Source: a virus
Direction: 5' to 3' (one strand)
Length of the DNA: 29,830 bases
IMG/VR virus record: IMGVR_UViG_3300021963_000474
Coordinates: 1-29,830 of that record
Position numbers and translations under genes: made by a program. The notes under the pieces are model-generated. The model had not been told where the DNA came from. It saw only the letters and a program-made list of their open reading frames with translations, and did no database searches. Below, one piece after another: positions 19,850-28,825 of this stretch. Numbering within the stretch: position 1 is the stretch's first letter; the number at the start of each line of letters is the position of its first letter.

Positions 19850-20755
19850 ATGGCTAACAAACGCATCAAAGACCTCTCCACGACAGCCGCAGTTACTGCA
19901 TCGGATGATTTCATTGCGGTGGATGGAGCGACGAACGGCACGCGCAAGCTGGATGCCTACAGCCCGACCTTCGGCGGCAACCTCACCGTCAGCGGAGCAA
20001 CTCGCGTTTCCGACGGAACAGCAGCCGCTCCAAGTATTTCTCTTTCGTCTGCAACTACCACCGGATTCTACAAATACAACGCTTCAGTGTTGGGTTTTTC
20101 CTCAAGCGGCAGTCATTCGTTTTTGTTCGGCTACGATGGGACAATTTACGGAGCAAACCTAGCAAGTACTCTGTCAATGCCAGCAGCCGGTGGCGTTACG
20201 TTGACCGCTGGCGGCACCAATCAAAACATCACGCTGACTCCGAGCGGGACGGGAACAAACGTACTAAACAAAGGACTGTCGGTATTAAACACTATTGGGC
20301 AATTTAGTGGAACTGGTGCTCCAGCATCTGGTGCTGGTGTCGAGGTTGGAATGTTAGGCACTACGCAAGGACTCATCTTTGCCTACAACCGCACAACTTC
20401 TGCCGCTCTGCCACTTTCGCTACAGCACGCTGGCGGTAACCTCCTCCTCGGCACGACCACCGACGGCGGGCAGAAGTTGCAGGTGAGCGGGACGGCTTAC
20501 GTCAGCGGCGACGCGACGTTTGCGGGTGACCTTTACGGCACGACCAATTTGGTTCTTAACGCCACCTCCGGCACCAACGGAAACGTGTATCTGCGAGCCA
20601 AAGGCACGGGCTACGTCCGCATTGATACCGGCAGCGGATTTCGCGTTGAGACCGGAAAGGTCAACTTCTCGTCGTTGCCTACATCATCCACCGGACTTTC
20701 TGCTGGCGACCTTTGGGTGGACACGTCCGCTGGTAACGTCGTCAAGCGCGTCTAA
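19850..20755 (+). CDS. Tail fibre-like repetitive beta protein
   Basis: This 301-aa protein begins MANKRIKDLSTTAAVTASDD, a start widely shared by phage fibre and tail proteins, and continues with Gly/Thr/Ser-rich strands (FGGNLTVSGATRVSDGTAAA, NLLLGTTTDGGQKLQVSGTA, VSGDATFAGDLYGT) and ends SSTGLSAGDLWVDTSAGNVV. The pattern fits an elongated trimeric beta-stalk. It likely reaches the host surface. Bases about 20030-20400 are richer in A/T than the flanks, suggesting an exchanged middle part. CACCCGCC precedes the ATG, as in the scaffold gene. Confidence 0.7.
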   Translation: MANKRIKDLSTTAAVTASDDFIAVDGATNGTRKLDAYSPTFGGNLTVSGATRVSDGTAAAPSISLSSATTTGFYKYNASVLGFSSSGSHSFLFGYDGTIYGANLASTLSMPAAGGVTLTAGGTNQNITLTPSGTGTNVLNKGLSVLNTIGQFSGTGAPASGAGVEVGMLGTTQGLIFAYNRTTSAALPLSLQHAGGNLLLGTTTDGGQKLQVSGTAYVSGDATFAGDLYGTTNLVLNATSGTNGNVYLRAKGTGYVRIDTGSGFRVETGKVNFSSLPTSSTGLSAGDLWVDTSAGNVVKRV

Positions 20756-20767
20756 CATCTAACCATC

Positions 20768-21127
20768 ATGCAAACCAACATTGTCCCCGTGCAGGTCTGG
20801 CCGAGCGAGGCCAACGTCCTTTACATCCGTTCCATCACGCTGGGGCCGCCGCCCTCCTACTACTACGAGCTTCAGAACGTGGAGGTGATTCCCGGCTCCC
20901 CTGCCATCCCCGGCACGACCGAGCAGCTTGATCCGACGACGGGTGCGGTGATTGTGCCCGCCACCGATCCCGTGGACGCTGTTCCCGACACCTACAAGGT
21001 GACCGTCCTCAAGAACGGCAACGTCAGCATGACTGAAGCCCAATGGAACGCTTGGCCGGCGGATGCCGATGACGACAAGGTTCAGTTGGATGCCATCTCC
21101 GAGAACCTCGGCCTGACCCGCGCCTAA
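20768..21127 (+). CDS. Conserved tail-module protein, unknown function
   Basis: The 119-aa product begins MQTNIVPVQVWPSEANVLYI. A Pro-rich spacer with YYYELQN and IPGTTEQLD leads to a C-terminal NGNVSMTEAQWNAWPADADD and LDAISENLGLTRA. The MTEAQWNAWP...NLGLTRA ending is familiar from small proteins next to fibre genes in environmental phages (from memory). The stop shares a base with the next ATG (TAATG). Confidence 0.65.
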   Translation: MQTNIVPVQVWPSEANVLYIRSITLGPPPSYYYELQNVEVIPGSPAIPGTTEQLDPTTGAVIVPATDPVDAVPDTYKVTVLKNGNVSMTEAQWNAWPADADDDKVQLDAISENLGLTRA

Positions 21128-21276
21128 TGTCCAAGCCCAAGGAACTCATCAAGGCTGAGATCATCAGCCAGCTCCAGCAGCAGTCGATGTCTGTGCTGGT
21201 CGATTCCCTCGCCGAGGCCCAAGCCAGGATTGCCGAGCTTGAGGCCAAGGTGGCCGAACTGACGAAGGGAGCCTAA
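21127..21276 (+). CDS. 49-aa coiled-coil protein
   Basis: ATG 21127 overlaps the previous stop (TAATG). The product, beginning MSKPKELIKAEIISQLQQQS and ending with a helix (SLAEAQARIAELEAKVAELT), is a plain coiled coil with heptad spacing. It may trimerise a fibre or act as a chaperone. This is inferred from the fold and position only. Confidence 0.65.
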   Translation: MSKPKELIKAEIISQLQQQSMSVLVDSLAEAQARIAELEAKVAELTKGA

Positions 21277-21306
21277 CGGCTTTCCTTCGGCGGGGCACTG
21301 GACGTA

Positions 21307-23889
21307 ATGAACCGCTACCGCTCATACGGTAACCTTGATGACCAACCCAAGGAGGTGGGCGACAACTCCTTCCTTGGGGTTGATGAGTACAACTCGCCCG
21401 AGAACATCAAGCCGGGCAACGTCCAGACAGCAGTAAACCACGACTTCACCTCGCAGGATGCCCAGACGCGGGGTGGGTTCGTGTGCCTTCCAGAATTGGG
21501 GTCCGAGCCGTTTGGTACGACTTGGACCACTAGCACAGCGTATGGGACCGTAACGTGGAACGACGTCACCTACGGTAATGGAATCTGGGTGGCGGTTGGC
21601 GTGGATGGCACGGGATACGGTACGGTGATGACGTCACCGGACGGCTCTACTTGGACACAACGCACGCTTGTGCTGGCCCCCACGTTCCAAGCTGTTGAGT
21701 TTGGCAACGGGGTATTCGTCGCAGTTGGTAAGCTGAACACGGGCGTCACGACGGGCATCCGCACGTCCACGGATGGGATCACTTGGACAAATCCCGTCAG
21801 CAACAGCACGTCAGACCACAACATGTCAGTGGCCTACGGCAACGGGAAATGGGCTGTGCTGGCTTACGAGTACTTTGGCGGCCACAACTGGTACACCTAC
21901 ACCAGCACGGATAACGGTGTAACCTGGAGCAAGTCCTTCATCGTAAACCACAATGCTGGCATCGAAGGCCACATCGTGTACGGCAACGGCACATTCGTTG
22001 CCACGTTCCCCTTTTTCATCCAAGTCTACTACAGCACGGATGCCACGACTTGGAACTACTCCACGATTCCCGATCCTGACCCGATTGGGCTCATGGCGAC
22101 AGATGCCGTCTTTGGCGCCAATGCCTTTGCCATTGTAAACCAGAACGGCAGCATCTGGACGTCCCCGAATGGCGCTACTTGGACCCGTACGCGGGACAAG
22201 GACGTAGCCGGTTACACTGCCCCTTGGTACTGCATGATTGGCAGCCAAGACGGGTTTGTGACCGCTGGCGCCGACAGCTGGGGAACACTGCAATCGCTGA
22301 CCGGCTCGGAGTGGATTCGGTCCACGACGACGCTTACTGGAACGTACTACGGCGGCCATGAGGCTGGCGGGCTTTACGTCCTAGTGGGCACGTCCGGCGC
22401 GGTCGCCTATTCTTCCAGCCCGATCATCAGCGTTTACGCTTCGTCCATCTACTCGGACCCCAACGACTACAACATCACCTGGATCATGCTGCTTGGGTCC
22501 AGTTCCGTTGGGTTTTACGCGGGCGGACACACCAGCCGCAGCATCAGCCTAGGAACGCACACGATTGCCGTAGGAACGCAGGCAACCATCGTCCAAGCCA
22601 ACAACTACGTCTACATCTTCCGTGGGGACGATGCCAAGCCGCTGTACTGGGATGGCGACTGGAACGGGTCGTTTGCGGAAGTGCCCGATACCACCCTTCC
22701 CGCCTCGTTTAACAGCATTCCGAACAGCAACCAAGCCACCTACTACCAGAACCGTCTCTGGGTCAGGGATGGCAAGGATAGCATCGCAGCGTCGGATGTC
22801 TTGGCCTTCACGGACTACGATCCGCTGGCTAACGAGTTCAATCTGAATACGGGCAACAGCGACTACGTTGTAGCCACGTTCCCATTTGGGCAGAACAGTC
22901 TCGTTGCTTTCAAGAACAAGTCCGTCCTCCTGCTCCAGAACGTCGAGGGCAGCTTGTCGGACGTGACGGTCACCGAGGTCACCCGCCAAGTAGGTCTGGT
23001 TGGTATCAACGCTGTTACCTCCATCGGTCCAGATCTGGCCTACGTCAGCAACCGAAACATCAACCTGCTGACGCTAACCAGCACGAACAACAGCCTCCAG
23101 CACAAGATCCTCCCGCTCTCCACCAAGATCAAGCGGATCATGGACCGGGTGAACTGGGAGGTTGGGTACAAGATCAGCCTCGGCTATTGGAACAACAAGC
23201 TCTACGTCGCCCTCCCGCTGGACAACAGCCTGTTCTGCAATGCGGTTGTGGTGCATAACTTTGTCACCGAGCAATGGTACGGTGAGTGGTCGTTCTCCAG
23301 CACGATGAATATGTGCATCCAAGGCTGGCAGGTAGTGGACTACCTCGGCCTGCAACGGTTGCACGCCATCACGGAGGACGGGCGGATCTTCGTGACGGAC
23401 GAGGGACAGAACGACATTAGCGGTACTACGCTCGCGGAAATCAGCACGCAGCTTGTCACCCGTGCCTACGACACGGACCAACTGAACCACTTCCAGCGGC
23501 GCCTGTACGTCGATCTTGGCACCAACCGTCCCAAGTTCTCCGTGGCAGCCTTCACCGAAGGGGCCAGCGAGGAAAGCACGCTACTGACGGACCAGACGTA
23601 CACGCGGTCCGAAAGCTGGAAGTTCAACGACTCGGCCTACGACCTCACCAACGCCAACAACGACTACAATCGGTCGTATCGGAAGGATTACTCGACTGGA
23701 CCCGATAGCGTGCAGACGGGAAGCGGCTTCCAGCCCGAGATGATTCAAGAGTTCCGGCTTCCGTTGCTGACCCGCCGGCAAGGTCGTTTAAGCTGGCTGG
23801 AGGTCACCAACACGCAAGGATTCATCAGTGTTATGTCCTTGGGTTACGAGACCCGACCGGGACAACGCGCCAACCTCGTCCAAGTTTAA
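21307..23889 (+). CDS. Tail stabilisation protein with inserted Asp-box beta-propeller
   Basis: The 860-aa protein has an N-terminal piece (1-65, with NVQTAVNHDFTSQDAQTRGG) and a C-terminal 430 residues (NNYVYIFRGDDAKPLYWDG, ATYYQNRLWVRDGKDSIAAS, FPFGQNSLVAFKNKSVLLLQ) that look like the tail tubular protein B / P22 gp10 group of tail-hub proteins. Residues about 70-370 are an insertion with repeated Asp-box motifs: TSPDGSTWT (109), TSTDGITWT (153), TSTDNGVTW (199), YSTDATTWN (242), TSPNGATWT (285) and the degenerate SLTGSEWI (330). This is a sialidase-like propeller scaffold. Catalytic residues of a sialidase are not evident, so binding is more likely than cleavage. Confidence 0.75.
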   Translation: MNRYRSYGNLDDQPKEVGDNSFLGVDEYNSPENIKPGNVQTAVNHDFTSQDAQTRGGFVCLPELGSEPFGTTWTTSTAYGTVTWNDVTYGNGIWVAVGVDGTGYGTVMTSPDGSTWTQRTLVLAPTFQAVEFGNGVFVAVGKLNTGVTTGIRTSTDGITWTNPVSNSTSDHNMSVAYGNGKWAVLAYEYFGGHNWYTYTSTDNGVTWSKSFIVNHNAGIEGHIVYGNGTFVATFPFFIQVYYSTDATTWNYSTIPDPDPIGLMATDAVFGANAFAIVNQNGSIWTSPNGATWTRTRDKDVAGYTAPWYCMIGSQDGFVTAGADSWGTLQSLTGSEWIRSTTTLTGTYYGGHEAGGLYVLVGTSGAVAYSSSPIISVYASSIYSDPNDYNITWIMLLGSSSVGFYAGGHTSRSISLGTHTIAVGTQATIVQANNYVYIFRGDDAKPLYWDGDWNGSFAEVPDTTLPASFNSIPNSNQATYYQNRLWVRDGKDSIAASDVLAFTDYDPLANEFNLNTGNSDYVVATFPFGQNSLVAFKNKSVLLLQNVEGSLSDVTVTEVTRQVGLVGINAVTSIGPDLAYVSNRNINLLTLTSTNNSLQHKILPLSTKIKRIMDRVNWEVGYKISLGYWNNKLYVALPLDNSLFCNAVVVHNFVTEQWYGEWSFSSTMNMCIQGWQVVDYLGLQRLHAITEDGRIFVTDEGQNDISGTTLAEISTQLVTRAYDTDQLNHFQRRLYVDLGTNRPKFSVAAFTEGASEESTLLTDQTYTRSESWKFNDSAYDLTNANNDYNRSYRKDYSTGPDSVQTGSGFQPEMIQEFRLPLLTRRQGRLSWLEVTNTQGFISVMSLGYETRPGQRANLVQV

Positions 23890-23891
23890 CC

Positions 23892-24404
23892 ATGGCTAAC
23901 GTAAATCCAGGGTACACCTTCACGGGTACGACTGACCCGATCACCTACACGAAGCTGAACCTGCTGGCCCAGCCAACGGTCACGGTTGGGTCCAACGAGA
24001 TCGTTACCGCCATGCTGGCGTCCGGTAACACTTACGCGGCCCCCACGTTGTCCGGTGGCACGACGATCACCCAAGCAACCCCGCTGTACGAGACGTACAG
24101 CACGGTCAGCTTTAGCGGGACCATCAGCCTCACGTTCACGACGTCCGATGGCAACGCCCGCCGTATCGCCTGCACCAGCAGCACGGCCAGCACCATCAAC
24201 GCGGCCTCTGTTCCCCGTGCCGGCTACATCCTCCGTATCTCGTTCACGACGGATGGCACGGGTGGCAACGTCATCACCTTTGGCACGAACTTCAAGACCA
24301 CGGGAACGTACACCCTGACGGGTACGAACAAGTACTTCCAAATCACGTTTCTCTCTGACGGAACCAACCTACTGGAGGTCAGCCGTACTGCGGCTGTCGG
24401 CTGA
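23892..24404 (+). CDS. Thr/Gly-rich beta protein of the tail module
   Basis: This 170-aa protein begins MANVNPGYTFTGTTDPITYT and is almost entirely Thr, Gly, Ser and Val with strand alternation (GTISLTFTTSDGNARRIACT, GYILRISFTTDGTGGNVITF), ending FLSDGTNLLEVSRTAAVG. It may be a tail-spike or fibre base component. It starts two bases after the previous gene with AACC before the ATG, and its stop overlaps the next ATG (TGATG). Confidence 0.65.
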   Translation: MANVNPGYTFTGTTDPITYTKLNLLAQPTVTVGSNEIVTAMLASGNTYAAPTLSGGTTITQATPLYETYSTVSFSGTISLTFTTSDGNARRIACTSSTASTINAASVPRAGYILRISFTTDGTGGNVITFGTNFKTTGTYTLTGTNKYFQITFLSDGTNLLEVSRTAAVG

Positions 24405-27169
24405 TGGCAGTGACAAGTACAACGCTGCTTGGATCCGCTGATAGTTTATTTGGCGGAATACCTAACCCTTTTGCTACTCCAACATTCAGGTCGGTGCAAG
24501 AGGCTGGTGGTGGCACGACTACGGCTACCGACGCGAGTGGTAACGTCACCACTCTACCAACATTTGTCGTACAAGAGCCAAAATTCACCGGCGGAGAGCT
24601 GGGTAACATCTTTAACCCCAACCAAATCACTGGCGCCGATTACATCGGGTTTAACACGGAGCTATCAGGCGCTACTCCCGGCATATCACCAGGAACAGGA
24701 ATTGGCGCTCTTGGCGGCGGTCCCACATCTACGGTAAAAGTAGGCGATACGAATCAGACGGTTTCCTTCGACGACATCGTCAACAAGGAGATCCAGGCCG
24801 AAATTGAACGGATGCGGAATGAAGGCGTGTTCAGCAGCGATCCTGAATTTGGTACGCGTATTGAAGTTGCAGCTAATCGCGGTCTTGAGATCTACAATGC
24901 TGCTGCCGGCCCAAGTCGTTCGCTTGATTTATCCTCATCAGGAGGAGCGGTTGCTGGGCAAGGCGGGATACCATTAATTCTCCCGATTCCAGGTATTGAT
25001 CCATCAACGGCTGCTATTTTGACCGCTGCTGGGTTAATTTTCTCTGGTGGCAAGATTGCCCGATTGGATCCCAACAACCCAGTAGGCAGCGTTGCTGGGG
25101 CCGTGCAAGGCGTCGGCCAGACAGGCCAGAACGTCATTAATGTAGCCACGGGGAAAGATACGTTGGGCAACATTTGGGATCCTGGTTCCACTGGGGCTCC
25201 ATCTGGGTCCACTAGTGCCGGAACAGGAGCTACGGGTGGAGCTGGTGGAGACGTTGGAGGAGGAACCGCTGGAAACGTCGGTGGAGCCATTTTTGGTGGT
25301 GGTTTGAGCACGGGCGGTGGCGCAGGTGCCGCTGCAACTGGGGCTACCGCCGGAATGGGCCAGCAAACGACCGGAGGCGGCGCGGTGGCCGTGACCGGAG
25401 GTGCGCTCGGAGGTCAACCTGGAGGCACTGCGGCTCCAGGATCAACCACAGGATCGGGTGCCACGAAAGGCGCGGGAGAAATGCCGTCTACTGGCGGACC
25501 TTACATCTTTGATAGTTCAGAACGTACCCAAAACATTTTGGGTCAAATTCTTGCTCCATCCCAAGCTATCAATCAAGCAGCCGCTGTCGCTGCCGCCGAA
25601 GAGCAGCAAAAAAACGTCATCAATCAAACGCTTTCAACTGCTGGCGCCGCTCAAACTGGAGCGGGTACGACTTCTGGCGGAATGGGCGGCACAGGTGGCG
25701 ATGTTGGTGGTGGAGCCACCGGTGTTGGCGTGGTAGGGACTGGAAGTGGAGGTGGTGGCGCTGGAGGCATAAATACCGGAACTGGAGGAACAAATCCCAG
25801 TGGAGGTGGAGGTGATACCACCGGAGGTGGCACTACAGGAGTTGTGCCCGGTGGAGGCGATGGTGGTGGAACAAAAGTTAGCGGAGGAGGAACTGGAACA
25901 GCGTCTGGTGGAACTACATCAACAGGAACCGGCGATGTTGCCCCTAACACGGGAACGCCTGGAGCAATTTCAACAGGAGGAACTGTGCCTACTACAACTG
26001 GAACAAGTGCGTCTACGCCCATCGTCATCAATGCCCCAACCGTTGGCTACACGCTTCCAACGCAAGGCACACCTGCTGCGCGTAATCTGTACACAGAGGC
26101 TGGAACCACGCTTGCCAGCTTGGCTGCTCCGATGCGCCAGTTCCAGATTGGCGTGGACGCCCAAGGCAAGCCCATCTACGGCACTGCTACCGGTGCGGGC
26201 GGTCAGCCTTTGAGCCTGTCCGAGGCCATCGCACAGGGCTACGGAGGGCTTTCGCAAGGGATGACCGGCCAGGACATCCAGAACCTGCTCAATTCGATCC
26301 GGGCTCAAACTGGAACCACGGTCACCCCCGGCCAAGCCGGCGGTTATCAGTCCGCTTTGACCCAAGCTGCCAATGAGCAGACGGCGGCAGCCAACACGGC
26401 TTTGCGGTCCGGCAACATCGCCGATGCGGAAGCCCTTTTCTCCCGCGCCCAATCCTTACGTCAGCAAGCGAATCCCCAGCTTTACGGGGACACCGGAACC
26501 TTGGGCCAGTACGCCACAGCAGCCCAGAATCAGGTCGCCCGTGACATTGCAGCCCTTCGCCAAGCCGAGACAGGCCAACTTACCCCAGAGCAAATCCGTA
26601 ACGCCCAACAGTCCGCACGGGAGGCTTACGCAGCCCGTGGACAGGTCTTTAGCCAAGGTGCGGCAGCTCAAGAAGTGTTGAACCGTCAGGCGGCGATCCA
26701 ACAGCGTGAGCAGCTTGCTCGGCAAAACCTTGCCCAGAGCATGGGTCAGTTGGGCCAAGGCGTGGCTTACCAGACGGCTAACATCTTTGATCCGATGGCG
26801 GCCACGCTTGGCGCCCAGTATGGTATGCAGAGCCAGAACGTCGGCTTGAACCAAGCCCTGTACAACCAAGCGATGGGTCTTACTTCCGGTGCGGGTGGCT
26901 ACGGCTTTGCCCAGCAGATGATTAACCCATTCAGCGGTTACGCGCAGGACGTGTACGGCACCAACGTCAATGCGCTCAACGCAGCACAGATTGCGGCTGC
27001 CAACCGCCAAGCGGCTTTGGAAGCTGCAAAGATGGGCCAGACGGGCACCTACGCTCAAGCTGCTGGAAACTTGATAGCCTCCGGCGGATTGGGTCAGATC
27101 CAAAGCGGTATCACCGGAGGAATCCAAGGACTCTTGAGCTTGCTTGGCGGCAAGTGGCCGACGAGCTAA
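24404..27169 (+). CDS. Large Gly-rich and Gln-rich virion protein, ejection-protein candidate
   Basis: The 921-aa protein has three parts. Residues 1-220 include a hydrophobic stretch (IPLILPIPGIDPSTAAILTA) that could span a membrane. Residues about 255-540 are low-complexity Gly/Thr/Ser (GGG and TGG repeats). Residues 560-921 are helical, Ala/Gln-rich (ANTALRSGNIADAEALFSRA, ARQNLAQSMGQLGQGV) and end in a Gly-rich amphipathic helix (GGIQGLLSLLGGKWPTS). Such Ala/Gln-rich proteins after the tail hub are often internal virion proteins that leave with the DNA. Codon choice changes near 26,050: GGA/ACT/GCT-rich before, C-ending after. Confidence 0.6.
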   Translation: MAVTSTTLLGSADSLFGGIPNPFATPTFRSVQEAGGGTTTATDASGNVTTLPTFVVQEPKFTGGELGNIFNPNQITGADYIGFNTELSGATPGISPGTGIGALGGGPTSTVKVGDTNQTVSFDDIVNKEIQAEIERMRNEGVFSSDPEFGTRIEVAANRGLEIYNAAAGPSRSLDLSSSGGAVAGQGGIPLILPIPGIDPSTAAILTAAGLIFSGGKIARLDPNNPVGSVAGAVQGVGQTGQNVINVATGKDTLGNIWDPGSTGAPSGSTSAGTGATGGAGGDVGGGTAGNVGGAIFGGGLSTGGGAGAAATGATAGMGQQTTGGGAVAVTGGALGGQPGGTAAPGSTTGSGATKGAGEMPSTGGPYIFDSSERTQNILGQILAPSQAINQAAAVAAAEEQQKNVINQTLSTAGAAQTGAGTTSGGMGGTGGDVGGGATGVGVVGTGSGGGGAGGINTGTGGTNPSGGGGDTTGGGTTGVVPGGGDGGGTKVSGGGTGTASGGTTSTGTGDVAPNTGTPGAISTGGTVPTTTGTSASTPIVINAPTVGYTLPTQGTPAARNLYTEAGTTLASLAAPMRQFQIGVDAQGKPIYGTATGAGGQPLSLSEAIAQGYGGLSQGMTGQDIQNLLNSIRAQTGTTVTPGQAGGYQSALTQAANEQTAAANTALRSGNIADAEALFSRAQSLRQQANPQLYGDTGTLGQYATAAQNQVARDIAALRQAETGQLTPEQIRNAQQSAREAYAARGQVFSQGAAAQEVLNRQAAIQQREQLARQNLAQSMGQLGQGVAYQTANIFDPMAATLGAQYGMQSQNVGLNQALYNQAMGLTSGAGGYGFAQQMINPFSGYAQDVYGTNVNALNAAQIAAANRQAALEAAKMGQTGTYAQAAGNLIASGGLGQIQSGITGGIQGLLSLLGGKWPTS

Positions 27170-27184
27170 ACGGGGATAACGACC

Positions 27185-28825
27185 ATGCCTTACAATCCAG
27201 GTATCCAAGATATCAGCGGTCAGTTGCTGGCGCAGGGTATGCAGGCGCGTGCCCAAGGCATCGCTGGGGGCGTTACGACCCTGTTCCAAGGGTTGCAGCA
27301 GAACCAGATGATGACCAATCAGGCGATTGCCCGCTTTCAAGCGGCATCGGCTGCCAACCCCAAGCTGTTGGACTTCTTGAACAAGGCTGGAACTGAAGAG
27401 TCGCCTGTTCCTGTCAATCCCGACGTGCTGAAGGCTTATGCGGACATCAAGTCCGGTAAGACCAACGTGCAGAACACGGCTCTGTTGGCCCAGTTTGCCG
27501 ACAGCTACAATCAAGCCGAGATGGCGCAGCAGCAGCAGCAAATGAGAGAGGCGCAAACTGCGCTTGTGACGGCTCAAGCTAATGAGCTTCGCAACAGAAT
27601 AGCTCGGGAACGCGCCGTTGCTCAAATGCTCGGCCTTCCCACTGGAGAGCCTGTCACTGAATCGGTAGGCTTGGAACGCGCACCCGTTCCTACTGCTGTT
27701 AGTGCGCCCTCTCGCGCTCCTACAGTGGCTCCCGAGGCTATTGCAGCCCCTCAAACGACTTCAGTTGCGCCTGCGCCTCGTACCCCAGTTGATGCGCCTC
27801 CATCCGTTAAAGCTGCTATTCGCGGCCTTGAAGCCTTTACTCCTGACATTGCTGAACAAGCGCAACGTGAAGCTGCGTTGAAGTTCCTCTCATCTGGACA
27901 ATACTCCGATCCCACGACAATCGCTCAACGCCTTGCGGCAGAAAAACGCAAGCAGGCTTCAGAAGAGCGCCAGATGACGCTTGATGAGGCAAAACAGCAG
28001 CAGGAAGCATTTAACGAAAGCCAGAAGGGGCTTCCACCCGGACAACGACGAGCCGCTACCGTCAAGGAATCTGGAACCGGAGGCTATTACGTCCTTAACA
28101 TCGGTCTGGCGGAGCTAACTCCATTGGAGAAAAAGCAACTGGAAGCGGACACAAAACAAGAGGAGTTTCGACTCGCCCGCGTTAATGATCGCATCAAAGC
28201 AGACATAGCAGCGGCTCAAGCTGACCGTTTGATCGCTCCAGCAGTATCAAATCTTGAGAGCATCATTAGGGAAGGAAGCCTCGATGAGGGCGCTTTGGCT
28301 ACTGTTAAAGCGAACATTATGAACTTCGGGAAAGCACTGAACTTCCCGGTTGATGAACGAAAACTTTCAGGCACCCAGCAGGCTTTGGCTTACTTCGGCC
28401 AGATCGTTCTTCCCACGTTTGCCGCTACCAAGGGGAGCATTTCCGACAAGGAAACGGAGTTGTTTAGGTCTTGGAATCCCCAACTTGGTTTGAGCAACAA
28501 GGCTAATCTTGAGCTTCTTGGTGTGCTGCAAAAGCGCATTAATCTAAACCGAGAGATGGAGTCACTGGCTAACAAGGTCGATGCTCAAGAGATCAGCGAA
28601 AAGGATTACATGACCCGTCGTAACAAGCTGATTAAGGCCTACGATGATTCAATCCCGTCCGCCAACGAACTGCGGGAACGGTCTGGAGTGCGCGATCAAC
28701 CCATCGCTCAAGGTCTTGGGGTTGGCGCTGGCGGTGAACCCGCTCCCGCCCAGCAACCCGTGACCAATGCGAGTTCAATGTTCAACGCCCTCATGCAAAA
28801 GGCAAAGAAAGGACAGACGCCATGA
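27185..28825 (+). CDS. Helical internal virion (ejection) protein candidate
   Basis: This 546-aa protein is nearly all helix: Gln-rich at the start (QLLAQGMQARAQGIAGGVTT, then a run of Q near residue 118), a Pro/Ala/Val-rich hinge (160-210) and charged coiled coils (ERQMTLDEAKQQQEAFNESQ, KQEEFRLARVNDRIKADIAA). This matches the small/medium ejection proteins of podoviruses in composition, not in sequence that I can recognise. GACC precedes the ATG, and the stop overlaps the next ATG (28822-28825). Confidence 0.6.
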   Translation: MPYNPGIQDISGQLLAQGMQARAQGIAGGVTTLFQGLQQNQMMTNQAIARFQAASAANPKLLDFLNKAGTEESPVPVNPDVLKAYADIKSGKTNVQNTALLAQFADSYNQAEMAQQQQQMREAQTALVTAQANELRNRIARERAVAQMLGLPTGEPVTESVGLERAPVPTAVSAPSRAPTVAPEAIAAPQTTSVAPAPRTPVDAPPSVKAAIRGLEAFTPDIAEQAQREAALKFLSSGQYSDPTTIAQRLAAEKRKQASEERQMTLDEAKQQQEAFNESQKGLPPGQRRAATVKESGTGGYYVLNIGLAELTPLEKKQLEADTKQEEFRLARVNDRIKADIAAAQADRLIAPAVSNLESIIREGSLDEGALATVKANIMNFGKALNFPVDERKLSGTQQALAYFGQIVLPTFAATKGSISDKETELFRSWNPQLGLSNKANLELLGVLQKRINLNREMESLANKVDAQEISEKDYMTRRNKLIKAYDDSIPSANELRERSGVRDQPIAQGLGVGAGGEPAPAQQPVTNASSMFNALMQKAKKGQTP

